Translations under genes and position numbers: made by a program
Notes under the pieces: model-generated
Told to the model about the DNA's origin: nothing
Databases searched by the model: none
What the model saw: the letters and a program-made list of their open reading frames with translations, nothing else
From: Deuterostichococcus epilithicus
Taxonomy: Eukaryota > Chlorophyta > Trebouxiophyceae > Prasiolales > Stichococcaceae
Direction: 5' to 3'
DNA: 64,000 nucleotides
Assembly: GCA_033439295.1 (NCBI GenBank)
Contig: JAVTLE010000003.1
Location: 558,001 to 622,000, forward strand
Shown here: positions 49,001-64,000 of the stretch, one piece after another
Layout: the number at the start of each line of letters is the position of its first letter
Position numbering within the stretch: position 1 is the first letter of the stretch

Positions 49001-49103
49001 CCGCGGCGGACGCCACCTGCTGGCAGCCAGGGGCGCAGCCCTGGAGGTCTGGGACATGGCCGCGCTGATGCAGGGGGCGCGGCTGCTACTGCCTGGCGGC
49101 TGA
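43033..49103 (+). CDS. WDR90: WDR90/POC16-like protein (CFAP20-type domain plus WD40 repeats)
   Basis: WDR90/POC16 proteins sit at the centriole wall; they combine an N-terminal CFAP20-like (DUF667) tubulin-binding domain with many WD40 repeats. Firm exons are 43322-43444 (VVWHISGNVPAANYIHLPQT, SLSLTGRFLYLQ), 43602-43712 (HYAIHVDTFTQDG) and 43893-44063 (WTLLCIDLAAAL, GLQLCATLSVRG, FTSDIVC), matching the CFAP20 fold in order. A first exon at 43033-43110 (VWEHPHVNLWKLCR) fits the domain start. WD40 parts include an exon ending 45083 (FLAYATANAIVIEELDLTRQ), 45230-45323, one from 45601 (DIRLWDAASCTCLASL, HLAFSPDGRWLASAG), and pieces near 46220, 46800, 47720, 48060 and 48900-49103 (ALEVWDMAALMQG, stop TGA). 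Several middle and later junctions were not resolved, so the full protein is not given. An extra exon may lie between 43110 and 43322. Confidence 0.78.
44159..44200. repeat. Perfect-edge 20 bp tandem duplication in a WDR90-like intron
   Basis: Two adjacent copies of a 20-base unit starting GCAGATTCACGATTAT differ at one base near the end. They precede the exon starting at 44219. Confidence 0.9.
45966..45992 (+). repeat. G-run cluster (quadruplex-forming candidate) on the sense strand
   Basis: Four or more runs of three to four G, separated by one or two A, lie in an intron of the WDR90-like gene. Confidence 0.65.
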
Positions 49104-50222
49104 CGCAGGGGTGCGCGGCAGCAGGGAGGGGGCAGCATGGATTTATCTCATGTAGCCTTACGAGATGCTGACAGCAGAAGGAGCGGCAATGTATGTGCGG
49201 TATATGGACGGCTACTGACTGCGTGGAGCACTGGACACGGACAAAGCCCGTATTTCAGGGCGGCAGAGTTCTGGCGGAAGCACGCCTGGTCAAATTGAAA
49301 GGTACATTTCAAAACTGTGTACCTAGACCTAGGCACTGCTGGCATCATGATTACCGCCAGCAAGACTTCCTAGAGGTTCGCATCCCTGTTGAAGCTGGAA
49401 ACAGGCGACACCTAAAGACGCAAGTCGGGGAAAAATCGATGAGGAAGGCTCGATAGCAAAATATTGGAGCAAAATGTGCTCGCTGAGGCGCCCAATATCG
49501 CATTTGTAGCTGGGGACTCCGAAGTCGACTGAAAACAAATGACACGCATCCTCCGAGGCAGCCGCAGATATTCGCATCGGGAGGTCGCTCAGGTCGGGAC
49601 TTCGTCAGGGACCCTCGAGTTTCGAATGGCAAAATACGAGCTGCAGCTGACGCTGGATCTGCCAGCGCCGCGCTATGCCACTGCCTGATGCCGCCCACAA
49701 CCCGGGGCTGCGTCACTGTCTAGTTGCTGTTGAATCCCCTGCCGCCTTAAGGACTGCTCAGCAGTCGGCTGGTGCGGCAGTGTCGCCCCAGCTCGACATG
49801 GGTGGGCCTAGGCGAGCTCCTGCGTCAGCCGCTTCAGTTTACCTTCATGGGGCCTGCAGGCACATGCTGCGCAAGCCACGTCCAGCCGCGGCAGCCGCTC
49901 GGCCGCCACAGGTCTCCAGCCGCCTGAGACGCAGTCGCTGCCCGCCAGCCCTGCCCGGCTGCCCTGCTGCATGCCTCGGGCCCCACCCGTCTGGCCGCCA
50001 ACGCAGCGTCACAAGCCACTTCAGCACATCTGCCTGCCTGCTGACTGAAGCTGCGGCATGCCGTGCGGCTCTGTGCGGCACTGTGAGCACACCGCCGAGA
50101 GCGCTGCGCGCCCAGACCCGCCACTTTGCAGTTCAGCGGCCTCGGCGCTGGGAAGGCTCACTGCAGCAGCTGGGTTTGCCGCCGCCGCCCCCGCGCTGCA
50201 AGCGCAGTCGTCGCACCATCAG
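49104..50222. other. Convergent intergenic region between WDR90-like and SnRK2-like genes
   Basis: About 1.1 kb. Long open frames cross it on both strands (for example + 49675-50466), but they are Ala/Arg-rich, resemble no family I know, and one runs antisense through SnRK2 exon 9. I take the region as two 3' UTRs and spacer. No TGTAA was seen. Confidence 0.4.
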
Positions 50223-53813
<3,591 letters not shown>

Positions 53814-55322
53814 CGCCTGCAGAGGGCTTCGGCGAGAGTGAGTCAAGAGGTGCCGGTGCAGGTTGGCCTAGGGCGCAACGTCGTCACCAGGTTTCAAAGC
53901 CGACGAGCCTGAATCAAACTGCCTGCAAGTGACGCTCGTCGGATCACTCCTGAGTAACGGAGAAGCACTGCGCTGTGCGCATGCAAAGATGGGAAGCCTT
54001 GCCGTGGCTGCATGATCACACAGTCAGCACCAACACAAGCAAGCTGGAGCACAGCCAGATGCTCTGTGACGTGCTGGTGCGACCACTCGACGATGGGGCC
54101 AAGCCGCTATGCAGGCTGTCAGGGGAAGGCAGCCACAGTAGCCAGAATCTTAGAGCAATACGAAGCGCTGTACAGCCGCCAGGGCACCGCCCGGAAACAA
54201 ACGCATGCATGCTGCATGCTATTGCTGGCTTGCTGTCGACACAGCCGTCTGGAGGCGGCTGCCCTCGAGCGTCAGAACGACGTCAGTTGTCACCCTGGGC
54301 CTGCGCGTGCTGGCCGTCAAAGCGTCCATCGATTCTCTGCTCATGTATGTCATGTCAGGCGCGTACAGTGATTACGGACGACGCAGCTGCAGCCGGGCCA
54401 GGTTTAATTTCTGCTCAAGCACTAGCCTTTGCCTCTCCTGTCCTGCCGCTGGCCCTGAAGGTACGACGCCCGCTTCGAAACCCGCAGACCGCTTTACGCT
54501 TCGTCCATCGGAACAAAACAAAAGGCTACCTTAGCGGTGCCTCGACTGCAGGATGCTGACACCGTACGCAGTGTCTTGCTGGTGGTCAGACCGACTTCCG
54601 GCGAGGAAGCAAGGGGTCGGACTCGCAGCTCCACCGGCTCGAACACAGCCCTCGAGGTGGGTGTGTAGACGCTCGGGCCAGCACAGACGCAAGCTGTGAT
54701 GCCGTTGTTCCGGGTGAGGATTGTAGTCAGGTGCTGACCTGTGCGGCGGGCTCGGCTCAAGTCTCGTTCCAGCGTCCGATGGCCCTGTGGCCCGCAGCAG
54801 CCAGCATTCAGCGGCCTGGGACGCTGCGGCTCGCCCGTCAGCCAAGGCTTTCCCGCCCCCCCTTGCGAGCGGTGCTGACCTACTGCCAGCTGACAAACTG
54901 GTGCCACCTGGGTACACAAGTCTGCTGGCCGGCGGCGACACCAGGAAGCCGAATTCGCAGTCACTCTTGTCGCAACTGCGCCGATTGCTAGTGGCAGCTC
55001 GAGGTCGCCCTTTGTCGTGTACCCGCGGGGGAATCCGTTCACGGGGCAAAATCGGGCAAAATCGAGAGGCTGTGAACCTCTAATCGTCGTCATGTTTCTG
55101 CTTCTGCTTCTACTTCTGCTGTCGTGGCACTCGCCAGATCACTATTAACAGTAATATGGCTCAGTATTCGACTGGTTTGGCCCTCAGTGCCGACACCTTG
55201 AACTTGGGACCAGGGTCTGGGCAGCTAAACCACGGGCATGCACCCCGGTCCAGTCCAGATTCGTGCGACAATCCGGCGGCGAGCTGTGAGCGGATGCAGG
55301 CAGCACCGCTCCCGACAACTTG
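53814..55322. promoter_or_regulatory. Intergenic region: SnRK2-like promoter side and 3' side of the PHD gene
   Basis: About 1.5 kb between tandem minus-strand genes. No frame here resembles a known family. A short CTTCTG-type repeat (about four units) lies near 55093-55122. The rest shows nothing I can name. Confidence 0.4.
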
Positions 55323-58300
55323 TCATCGCCTGCGCCGGGCAGCCTTTGGCGCCGCCGCCCTCGGCTTGGCGCCGGCTCCGGCGCCGCTGGCGGGGCGGTC
55401 GCGGGCGCCGCTGTTGGCGGGCTTCGCCACGCCGCTGCTGCGCGGCGCCGTCGCGGCCTTATCCTTCGACTTGGCCCGGCCCTTGTCCCTGGCGCGGTCC
55501 CGCTTGCCGCCATGGGGGCCGCTGGCGGCGCCTGCGGCCGGCTCGTCTGTGCGCGCGGCGGCGGCGCGCCGCGCCGCTGCCGCCGTGGGGTGCCCGGCGG
55601 CGAGGCCCCGCGGGCGGCAGTGCCGCCCATCCTCGGTGTCGCCAGCGCGCCGCGGCTGCGTGGCTGCTTCGCTGCGGCCGGCGCCGCCAGCGGCGCCTCC
55701 ATGCCGCCCGCAGCCGCAGCGTCCCCTGCGCCGTGGTGGCCCTGGAGGGAGCTGGCGCGCAGGTACGGCCCAATGGAGGGGGTTGCCGGTGGGCTCCCGG
55801 TCAGGGCGTCGGCGGCAGCGCCGGCGGCCGCCCGCGCAGCGCCCTCATCGCTCTGCGTCATGAGCACCAGCACTCCTGTTGATAGCCCGAGTGCCGCCAT
55901 GTTGCAACATTCTGGCAGTGCCAGAGTCCGAGTGGCACAGTCTGCATGCAGGCGAGGCACGGCACATGTGTGAGATGTTTGCAGACAAGCTGAGTCTCGT
56001 AGCCTTTACATTGCATTCCGCGAATGTCTGGCGGGCCGCACTGCCATCCGCATCCCCACGCTGAAAAGCCATAGAAGCCAGACGATGGCACCAGGCACGG
56101 GTTCAGTGTTCATCAGACCTGCAGGGACGCCAGCTCGCGGGGCACCTGCCGCCGGCTGCGCTTGCCGGTGCCGGTGCGGGCGCCACCGCCGCTGCCGCGG
56201 GCTCTGCTGCCTGCTTCCCGCTTCCGCTTGGCGCCCGCCGGCGGCGCGGCCCCCCCTGGAGTGACGCCGTCAGGGTGTTCCGCCCCGGACGGGCCTGCCG
56301 TGGCCGCCGTCGCGCTTGGTGCAGTGGCCGCCGCCGCAGCTGGCGCTGCCGCCGCAGCCGTGCCCCTCGCAAACGTGCTGTCGGGGGCCGCTGTGCCGCC
56401 GTCTGGCGCAGCCCCTGCCACCGCGGCCGCTGGCGGCAGCGCAGCGTCGCCGCCAACGTCCAGCCCCAGCGCCAGCGCCGCTGCCAGCGGGTCTGCCAGG
56501 TACGTCTGCAGCGCACAGCGGCATGTGCTGGCATTCGGACCCTAGTGCAGGGCCACCCCAGGGGCTGGGGCCGGTCAGATCCCGCAGTGCAACAAAATCT
56601 GGTGGCTCCACGAGAGTGGCGGGTGGGATGACAGCATCTGCTGGTTACCCAGGACAAGCCGGACCTGCGTGAGCTGGTACTGGACGTTGGCGAGGTTGCG
56701 CTTGAGCTTCTCGCGCTTGCGAACGCGGTCCAGCATCAGCCGCACCTGCGGTGGCAAGGGCGCGGGCGGCACACAGTCAGCCGCACATCGCGGTGCATTG
56801 CACGGTCAGGGACGGCCAGGAGCCGCTGCCTCTGTTCGGCATGCATGGATGCTGAGAGTGTCACTCCGGTTGCTTTCTCCCTGGCAGCCCTGCAGCACAG
56901 TCGCTCATGGCCGTCGGGGGGAGACCAGAAGACATGGGCAGCGGGGTTGCCTGTAGGGACGCCCGCTTAGTCAGGAGTGGCAGTCACGAGTGAGCTTGCA
57001 ATGCACCGCATCACTTCACGTATCACATCATCATTAAACCTTAAACGACCATCACCTCCTCCAACTCCAGGCGCGCCGCGTGGACGGCTTCCCACTCGCG
57101 CTCCCGCACCGCCAGCGCCGCGGCGCCGCGCGCCCGCCGCTCCGCCGCTGCGCCGCTCGCGCCCGGCCGCCGCCTCGCGCCGGCGTCGCCGCTGCCCGGC
57201 GGCGCCGCCGCGACCGCGAAGTCCGAGTAGCCCAGCGACGCCAGCAGCGCCTGCGGGCGAACAGGCAGCAGGGCGATGGGCGCAGGCCTGAACGGCCCAA
57301 GTACATCTTGCGTTTAAGGCAGATACGGGGGGGTAGCTGGTGACACTGCCTGGCCGCCGCTTTGGCAGCCACCCGCAAGTGGAGCAGCATCCGCCAGGCG
57401 AGAGGCGAGGGAAAGCCATTCCAGTCGCAGTCACGGTGGGCAGGAGCCTGCAGGAAGGTGCACCGCCTGGCGCAGGAGAGGCGCCCCCACCTCCTGCGCG
57501 TTGCGGTCGCGCCGGCGGGCCGCCTCGGCGTGCAGGGGGCAGAAGCCGCGGTGCACGATGCGTCCGCCGACGTCGCGGGTGGTAAGGTAGCCGCCGGCGT
57601 TTCGCGCGCACAGCGGGTGGAAGTGCGTCGTGCAGTTCTTGCCGCCGCACTTAACCGTCGCGCCGTCCTGTCGGAGGGAAACCGGCGTTGAAGTCAGTTG
57701 GCCATGTCGGTTTGGACGGTGGCACTCCTTGCGGTGGGTGGTGTACTCCCGGGGCACTTGGGCGACGTCATGAGGCCCAACCAGCAGAGGCTTTACAAGG
57801 ACCTCTTGATGCCCCTCAAGAAGCAAGTGCAATCGACCGACCATCACCGTCGCTCGTTGCCCACTTGCAGCGTGCACTGCGCAAGAACTCGGAGACACGT
57901 CAAGAAGACGCTCCGAGACTCGCCTGCTGCCGGCACACGGAGCAGGTCTGGCTCCATGTCTCGGACGGCAGCCGGCCGGAGACCACCTCGCAGCGCGGCT
58001 CGTCCGCCAGCTGCAGCGCCGGCTGCCACAGCGCGCACACCTGTTTGCACAGTCAACAGGGGAGGCTTCAGCGACCTGCTCCCCAGTGGCTCGCGGAGGC
58101 AGCGGCAGTCAGACCTTGCAGTGGGCGTACGGCGCAGTCCCCCTGGCCGCTGGGTGTCGACCCGCCTGCTGCCGCCGAGGCCCTTTCGGAGTGCCATCGG
58201 ATCCACGCAAGTGAGTTTCGTGAGCGACACCAGGTGCTGCTGGGGCTGCCATTCATGCAAGACATGTGACGCGGACGTGTGTGCTCAGTAGGGTATTTAA

Positions 58301-61143
58301 GGAACCTTCCATTGACTACTGCTCAGGGGTACGATGCGCGCACCACGTGGACCCACTGCGAGGCGTCCGTGGTCTGCTTGAAAGCGCCCAGCCGAATGGG
58401 ACACGCAGCGCACTTGCAGTCCCTCGAGCCGCCCGGCGGCTTGCTGCGCGGCGCGCTGCGTGGCAGCGAGTCAGCGAGCGTCAAGCAGGAGCGGCCAGGC
58501 AAGGCGAGACAAGACGCCGGGGAGATGAGCTCCAGCAGGCGCTTACCTCCCCGGGCAGCCGTCAGTCGGGCCACGCGTTGGCCGCAGCGAACAGGGAGGC
58601 AGGCGTCGGACCTCCAGTGCTTGCCGTCAGACAAAGCATGCTTTCCGGAACTGCAACAACAAGTCGACAACGACACGACCGCGGCGCACGTGGAGGGGCT
58701 GCCGGCAGCGTCGGCAGCGGCAGACTCCCACCGAGGCGGCCGCACCTCCGCCTGGCTCCGCCCCAGTGCCAGCTGCTGCTCCTCGTACCGCTTGCACGGC
58801 CAGCACAGCCACTCGCCTGCGCACGGGTGTGGACTCTGTCAGTCGGGCGCCTCAGTGTGCAGTGCACGTCATTGCCGGCAGCTGCGCTTGAGCATCCTGC
58901 CTGGCCCCCCACGGCTGCACGAGTCAATTTCCAACATACTCCATGTCCCAGCATGTTCCACCTCGTGTGCAACCGTCAGCTGCGCCCTCAGCAGGGTCTG
59001 CTGCCTGCCACAGAGGGTGCGGCGGCCCGGGCCCGGCGCTGCTGACAGGTGCACGCTGCGCTGCAGCCCTCACCAGAGGGGATGTCGCGCACGGCGTAGC
59101 ACTCCTGGTGCACCGCCACGTCGCAGCGCTCGCAGAAGACGATCATGTTGGGCGCCTCGCTGGCGCCGCCGCCGCACACCGCGCACAGCGCCTCCTCCTC
59201 CTCCCCCCGCTCCGCCAGCGCGTCAATGAGCGGGTCCTTGCCGGCGCTCGGCGCCGCCGCCGTCGCTGAGCGCGGCCGGTCCACGAAGGCGCCCCGCTGC
59301 CGGCCTGCGGATCGGGTGCGGGGAGTCAGGACGTGGGCTGTCTGGACCACGGCCAGCAGCGCGGGGACGGTGACACACCACGATGCTGTCTGCCGTTTGT
59401 GTCATGGGCCCCATTCCCGCCCACGCGACGAGGAACTGCAGTGCAAGCATTTGAGTAGGACGGCCGACGACCAAGTGTTTGTGGGTCTCTAGCAGCTTGT
59501 GCTGGTCTGTGGGGGTGTGGCATGTACAGCCGGTCCCAACTTGCTCGCGAGAGGGGTCAAATGGACGCAGAAGCTCAGCAGCAGAGACGGGGATATACAA
59601 AAGCCCACCCACAGCCGAGCGCGGGAACTGGAAGGCGCTGGCCTCCGCGGCCGCGACCTGCTCCCGGTGCTGCTGCTCCCGTTTCTCCCGCTTCACCACC
59701 CGCTTCACCTCCCGCTGGCTCTGCAGCACGGACGGATCGCACAACTGAGGAGACATGATGGAAAGCATGATGGCCACATGAGGTTGGCGACTGTAGCGCA
59801 CTGCGGCAACAGGAAAGTTGTGGCATCGTGAGATTCTCGCATGAGGTTCTCGCATGAGAATGTCGCTTCCTTTTACTGGGGGAAATGACAGATGTGACGA
59901 TGCAGTCATCTCTCAAACCTTTGTTCTTGCTGCCACTTGTTGGCAGCCATGGAAGTCATGGCAAGGCTGCCGCACTCCACCACCAACCATAAACCCACAA
60001 TGTACCCCCTAAACACTCTACAAGAAACTCACCATATGGTAGTCACGCACGAAGGCAGCTGCCGCATCCCGCTCTGCAGCCGCCGCCGCCTGCCACGGCA
60101 AGTCCGCCAGCACCTTGGGTATGAGCGGTATGATTGCCGCGCGGTTGGCCGCTGCCACCGCCGCCAGCTCGGCCTGTCGGGCACCGGATGCCCCAGATGT
60201 CAGCTCTTGTCACATGTCCGCATTGAGCTGGTGTGGAAGACGCATCAGAAATCAAGCTGATGGAGCTCCTGGGCGCATGTCGTGGTATGGTGTGCCAGCT
60301 CAGGGGCAGCCACTGCACTGCCCTACAAAGTGCTGTCGCAGTGCCTGCTAAGACAGGCATGCGCAACCCTACTGCATGGCAGTGCAGCAGGTTGCAAGCG
60401 TGTGTGTGGCATATCATCCCGTGGGGCTGCTGGCCTGGGGCAGCCTAGAGGGACTATGGGTGGAGGGCCAGCCCTGGTGAGGAGGCATCATCCGAGGACG
60501 GAATCCCCACCTGCAGAGCGAGGATCTCGCCAAGGATCTCGTCGTCGGGCGCGGCAGCGACCAGCTCGGCGGCATCGCCCAGGTCCGCCCACCGCTCCTC
60601 CACACTCCCCTCCGGCTTGCCTGCAGACCCGGTGGGCAAGCAGGGCCAGGGGTTTGCAGAGGCTGGGTGCCCGGATGTCTGGCAGCCGGTGCCATCGGGA
60701 GCAAGCGCACAGGTACGCTTGCAGATGCGGTCCGGAACCACACCATAGAGTGTGCACTGCAGCGCCGCTGTTTTCGAGCACAAACAGCTGCAGAGCAATC
60801 AGGCTGATGTGCATATTCAATATTCTACGGCTCTTTATGGGGCATGCCCACATATCACGCCTAGTGCAAGAGGCGCATGATGACAGTCCGGAATGGGCAC
60901 CTGCTGCCACGGCCGCTGCGTTGGCGAGCGCCGCCGGGTGGGGCGTGGTGCGCTCGCTGACAGCACCGCTGCCCGTTCGCCGCGAGCCGCCCGCCGACTG
61001 CCGCTTGCTGCCGGCCAGCGTGCTGTAGTTGACAGTACCGCCGCCCGGGCGCCGCGCGCCTGCGCCGCGGCCGCTGGCAGCTGCGATCTCGGCGTCCGTC
61101 AGCGGCGGGCCGGGCGTGCGCGGCTGTACGGCTGTCACCGGCG

Positions 61144-61203
<60 letters not shown>

Positions 61204-64000
61204 CGCTCGGCGTGTACTGCTGGTGCTGCGCTGCTGCCGCTGGTGCCTGCTGCTGCCCGGCAACAGGCTGCTGCTGTTGCTGCGCGGTAGCGGCGTCCAC
61301 GGCGGCCTGCAGGCTGTCCGAGTACTGCCGCATGGCTGCCTCGCCATGGTCCCCGGCAGCCAGCCGCGGGTCCATCGGCGGCAGCAGCGCCGCCGCTGCC
61401 GCGAGTGGGTCCGCCTCAGCATCCGCTGCAGGGCCGCCGGCGCTTGCTGCGGCGCTGCCAGAGACCACCAGCTCGCCGGCAGCACCGCCGCTCGGCGCAA
61501 CGGGCAGACCGTTCGATGAGGCTGGCGGCCCGTTCTCTGGGATGAGCTGCAGGCCGCCGGGCGTGCCCGGCGCCGCCCAAACCCCGTTGGATAGCGGCGT
61601 TACGGGGGAGGGCTTGCTGACTGCGGGCTGCCCTGGCGCTGCATCTGGCAGTCGCGGCTGCGCTGCGCTCTGCTGATGCTGCTGCTGCTGCTGCGGCGGC
61701 GGCCGTAGTGGCTCAGCTGGCCGCGTCGCTGCCGGAGACACAGTCGCCAGCGCCTGCTGGGCTCCTGCTGCAGACATGCCACCGTAGGCGGGCGCCCCAG
61801 CCAGGGTGGCCGCTACAGCCGCTGCCGCAGGGACAGTGGGGGCACTGGGAGCAACAGGCTGCCGCAGCACCATGCGCGTGTACAGGTGGGACACCTGGTT
61901 GGGGGCGCGCGCCAGCGGCGGCTGCCGGCGCAGCGCCTCGCACCAGTCGTCCCAGGTGATCGGGCCGCTCGCCGGCGGCGGTGTCGGCAGCTGCGGCAGC
62001 ATCTGGGCCTGCTGAGGGAGTGCTGGCGACAAAGGCTGCAGCGTGAGCGCCGGCAGCTGCGCCGGCGCCGATGCTGTTGCCGGTGGCTGCGGCTGCGACG
62101 CCGACGGCTGATACTGCTGCGCTGGCGGCTGCTGGCTCGCCTTGGCTGCATGGCTGCTGCCAGGCTGCTGGGGTGGCTGGGTCGGCTGGCCCTCGTCGGC
62201 CTGACTGCCTGCAGGCACTCCAGCCTTGGCGACAGCTGGTGGGCTCACCGCAGAGGCGGCAGCTGATGAAGTGTGGGCCTCAACAGTCTGCGGAGCGGCT
62301 GATGCTGCAGGTGCCGCATCAGGTGCCACGGCCGCAAGGGCGCCGCCAAGCACATCATACGGCGCCGTCGCCTCTGCACCTGCCAGCCCCGGCGCCGTAC
62401 CCCCCTCTGCCGGCTGCTGAGCAGCAGGGGGGGCAGGCTCTCGGGGCGTCACCGCTGCGAGCTGCTCGACCGCCTGCTGCTGCGCCCCAGCCTCCTCAAC
62501 TGCAGGCGGTAGAGGCTTTGCCTGGGCTGCTGCCTGCGGGGCCGCAGTGGCAGGGTCGGCGGCCGCCTGGGGGGCCTCAGCACCGCCTGCCGGAGCGTCA
62601 GCAGCAGAAGGCTCTGCAGCCATGGGCTCCACCGCAGCAGTGTCGGCACCTACTGCCGCTGCCTGAGTCGAAGGCTGGACTGCACCCTGGTCCGCTTCCA
62701 CGTGCCCCGCGCCCGGCTGCTCTGACGCCTGCTGCCCTTCTGCAGGCTTTGCATCTGTGGACGGCGGGGATGCCAGAATGGCCACTGCGGGCGACTGCTC
62801 CGCGCTCGCAGGCTGTGCCGCCGCTGCCATTGCCGGTCCTGCCGGCGCTGCTGCCACTGGTGCCGCCTGCTTCTGCTGCTGCAGCGGCGGCTGTGAGGGG
62901 GGCGCTTGCATGCCAGGCACAGGAGCAGCTTGCACTGGCGTAGGCCCCGACGGCACAGCAGCCTCCAGCACTGGCACGTCCAATAAGGGCGCGACGGCAG
63001 GTGCGGGCACGGCAGTCAGAAACGGCGCCGCACCCGGCGCCGCCGCATCTTGTGGCGGCGGGGGCGGCGCTGGCGGCGGCAGGCGCATGAGCTCGTCCCA
63101 GTCGACTCTCAGGCGGGCGACGTCGCCGGTGCCAGCAGTGCTGACAGCGGCAGCTGCGCTGCTGCCGCTGCCGGCCTCGTCGCTGGCGGCCTGGCCGTCC
63201 GCGCCTGCATGAGCGCCGCTGGGCTCCACGTCGGCGACAGGGGCGCTGCCGCTAGCTGGGCCGGCGGATGGCTGCAGCTGCTGCAGGGTGGCAGCGCCCT
63301 GCTGGGCGAACCACTCCTGCAGCAACGCCCGCTCCTCATCCGCCAGGTCCGGCAAGCTCACCTGTGCAATGTTCAGCCGTTCTGTCAGGATGGGGGCTGG
63401 TACAGACATGAGGACTGATGTGGCGCCCAATGATGCGCTTTGGCTGCATGCTTTCACAGGACAAATACATATCACTGCTGCAGCCGGAAACTGATCGGTG
63501 CGGCCGCCAGCCCAGCCTTATTAGCACTCTCAGGACAACACAAGCGTCTCACCTCCCCCTCTGGTGTCACAGACACCGCTGCGGCTGCCTGGCTGACGGC
63601 CGGTGGCACATCCAACGCACTGTGGGGGTCTGCCACCGCTGCCCACAGCTCCAGCACCTGGAACCCACGGCTTGAAGCTGTAATGAACGTGAAAGGACAT
63701 ATCGCCTCTTCAAGCCTGTGCAATTTTGCCGCATGAGGCTCAGAAGTTCATACTTGTCGTTTTCTGGGGCCAGCGTCAGCACGACTGTCTCAGCTTGCTG
63801 GCTCACAATTGTCACAGATCAGTCGTGGCAGAGAGTAGCCAGCCCATGTTCAGCACGGCAGGTCAAACTCTTGTCCTAACAAAGGGCAGCGGAAGCAACA
63901 TACTGCACCACACAGCAGCGTGCTGTAAAGAAGATGTCGTTGAGGCGCTACGCGCGTGGGCCAGCGGGATGTAGCAGTCGCACCTGGGAGGCAATGAGCG
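55323..64000 (-). CDS. PHD and extended-PHD finger chromatin protein (5' partial)
   Basis: In-phase exons: 63553-63657, 60901-63361, 60511-60620, 60033-60173, 59609-59744, 59074-59304, 58746-58816, one near 58345-58430, 57924-58040, 57491-57667, 57056-57250, 56665-56745 and 56119-56505. The first zinc finger is a PHD (CAVCGGG, VFCERCDVAVHQECYAV, GEWLCWPC). It is followed by the extended PHD module (CAACPIRLGAFKQTT, WVHV-VCALWQPAL, CSVCRQQ, CGGKNCTTHFHPLCARNAGG). This pairing is typical of BRPF/JADE-type readers in histone acetyltransferase complexes, suggesting a nuclear role. The 2461-nt exon codes for about 820 Gln/Ala/Pro-rich residues with 17 consecutive Gln. A coiled-coil-like stretch (RVRKREKLKRNLANVQYQL) and basic tails follow. 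The start lies beyond the window. The 3' end is unresolved: exon from 55852, possible stop at 55323-55325. Confidence 0.85.
61148..61198 (-). repeat. (CAG)17 poly-glutamine tract in the PHD-finger gene
   Basis: Seventeen uninterrupted CTG triplets on the plus strand read as CAG (Gln) in the coding frame of the 2461-nt exon. Pure codon use suggests recent slippage expansion rather than an old protein tract. Confidence 0.95.

Noticed and set aside
54494-55093. Minus-strand 199-codon open frame in the SnRK2-PHD intergenic region
   Set aside because: No recognisable motif, no supported splice partners, and composition typical of random GC-rich frames.

Overview
The window looks like nuclear DNA from a green alga, most likely a trebouxiophyte of the Chlorella type. 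The evidence is high GC, very intron-dense genes with short exons, GTGCG-rich splice donors, a minority of GC-AG introns, and plant-lineage gene families (SnRK2 kinase, PDR-type ABCG transporter, ALMT/FUSC-like channel). The species is an inference. I saw no prokaryotic operons, tRNA or rRNA genes, CRISPR arrays or autonomous transposons. Isolated N bases at 19065, 52924 and 52930 point to a draft assembly.

Nine genes can be read, and I reconstructed exons by hand, checking that phases match across each junction. From left to right: a CofD-like (UPF0052) protein on + (183-3859, 5' end outside the window); Ku80/XRCC5 on - (4371-12258, 20 exons, 734 aa); a SET/MYND (SMYD-type) methyltransferase on + (12712-15517, 631 aa); a full-size PDR/ABCG transporter on - (15966-30008, about 51 exons, 1531 aa); NOP16 on - (30827-32162, 181 aa); a large ALMT/FUSC-like membrane protein on - (32810-42602, 27 exons, 1194 aa); a WDR90/POC16-like CFAP20-domain plus WD40 protein on + (about 43033-49103); an SnRK2-like kinase on - (50223-53813, 410 aa); and a PHD plus extended-PHD chromatin protein on - (about 55323 to beyond 64000). 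Ku80/SMYD and FUSC/WDR90 are head-to-head pairs separated by about 430-450 bp. CofD/Ku80, SMYD/PDR and WDR90/SnRK2 are tail-to-tail. No pathway links the neighbours; functions cover DNA repair, chromatin, ribosome assembly, transport, signalling and centriole biology.

The most unusual signal is a recurrent tandem copying of exon edges. In CofD, Ku80 (four places) and the FUSC gene, a decayed copy of an exon border plus flanking intron lies about 100-130 bp from the original, inside the intron. One copy in CofD differs from its source mostly at synonymous positions and keeps usable splice sites, so it may be a real alternative exon. One in Ku80 gives an in-frame alternative acceptor. Another Ku80 intron holds a small decaying array of exon copies. 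Other points of note are a roughly 30-unit (TGCC)n tract just upstream of a PDR 3' splice site, a 17-residue CAG/poly-Q tract, and an acidic Ku80 tail resembling the DNA-PKcs-binding motif.
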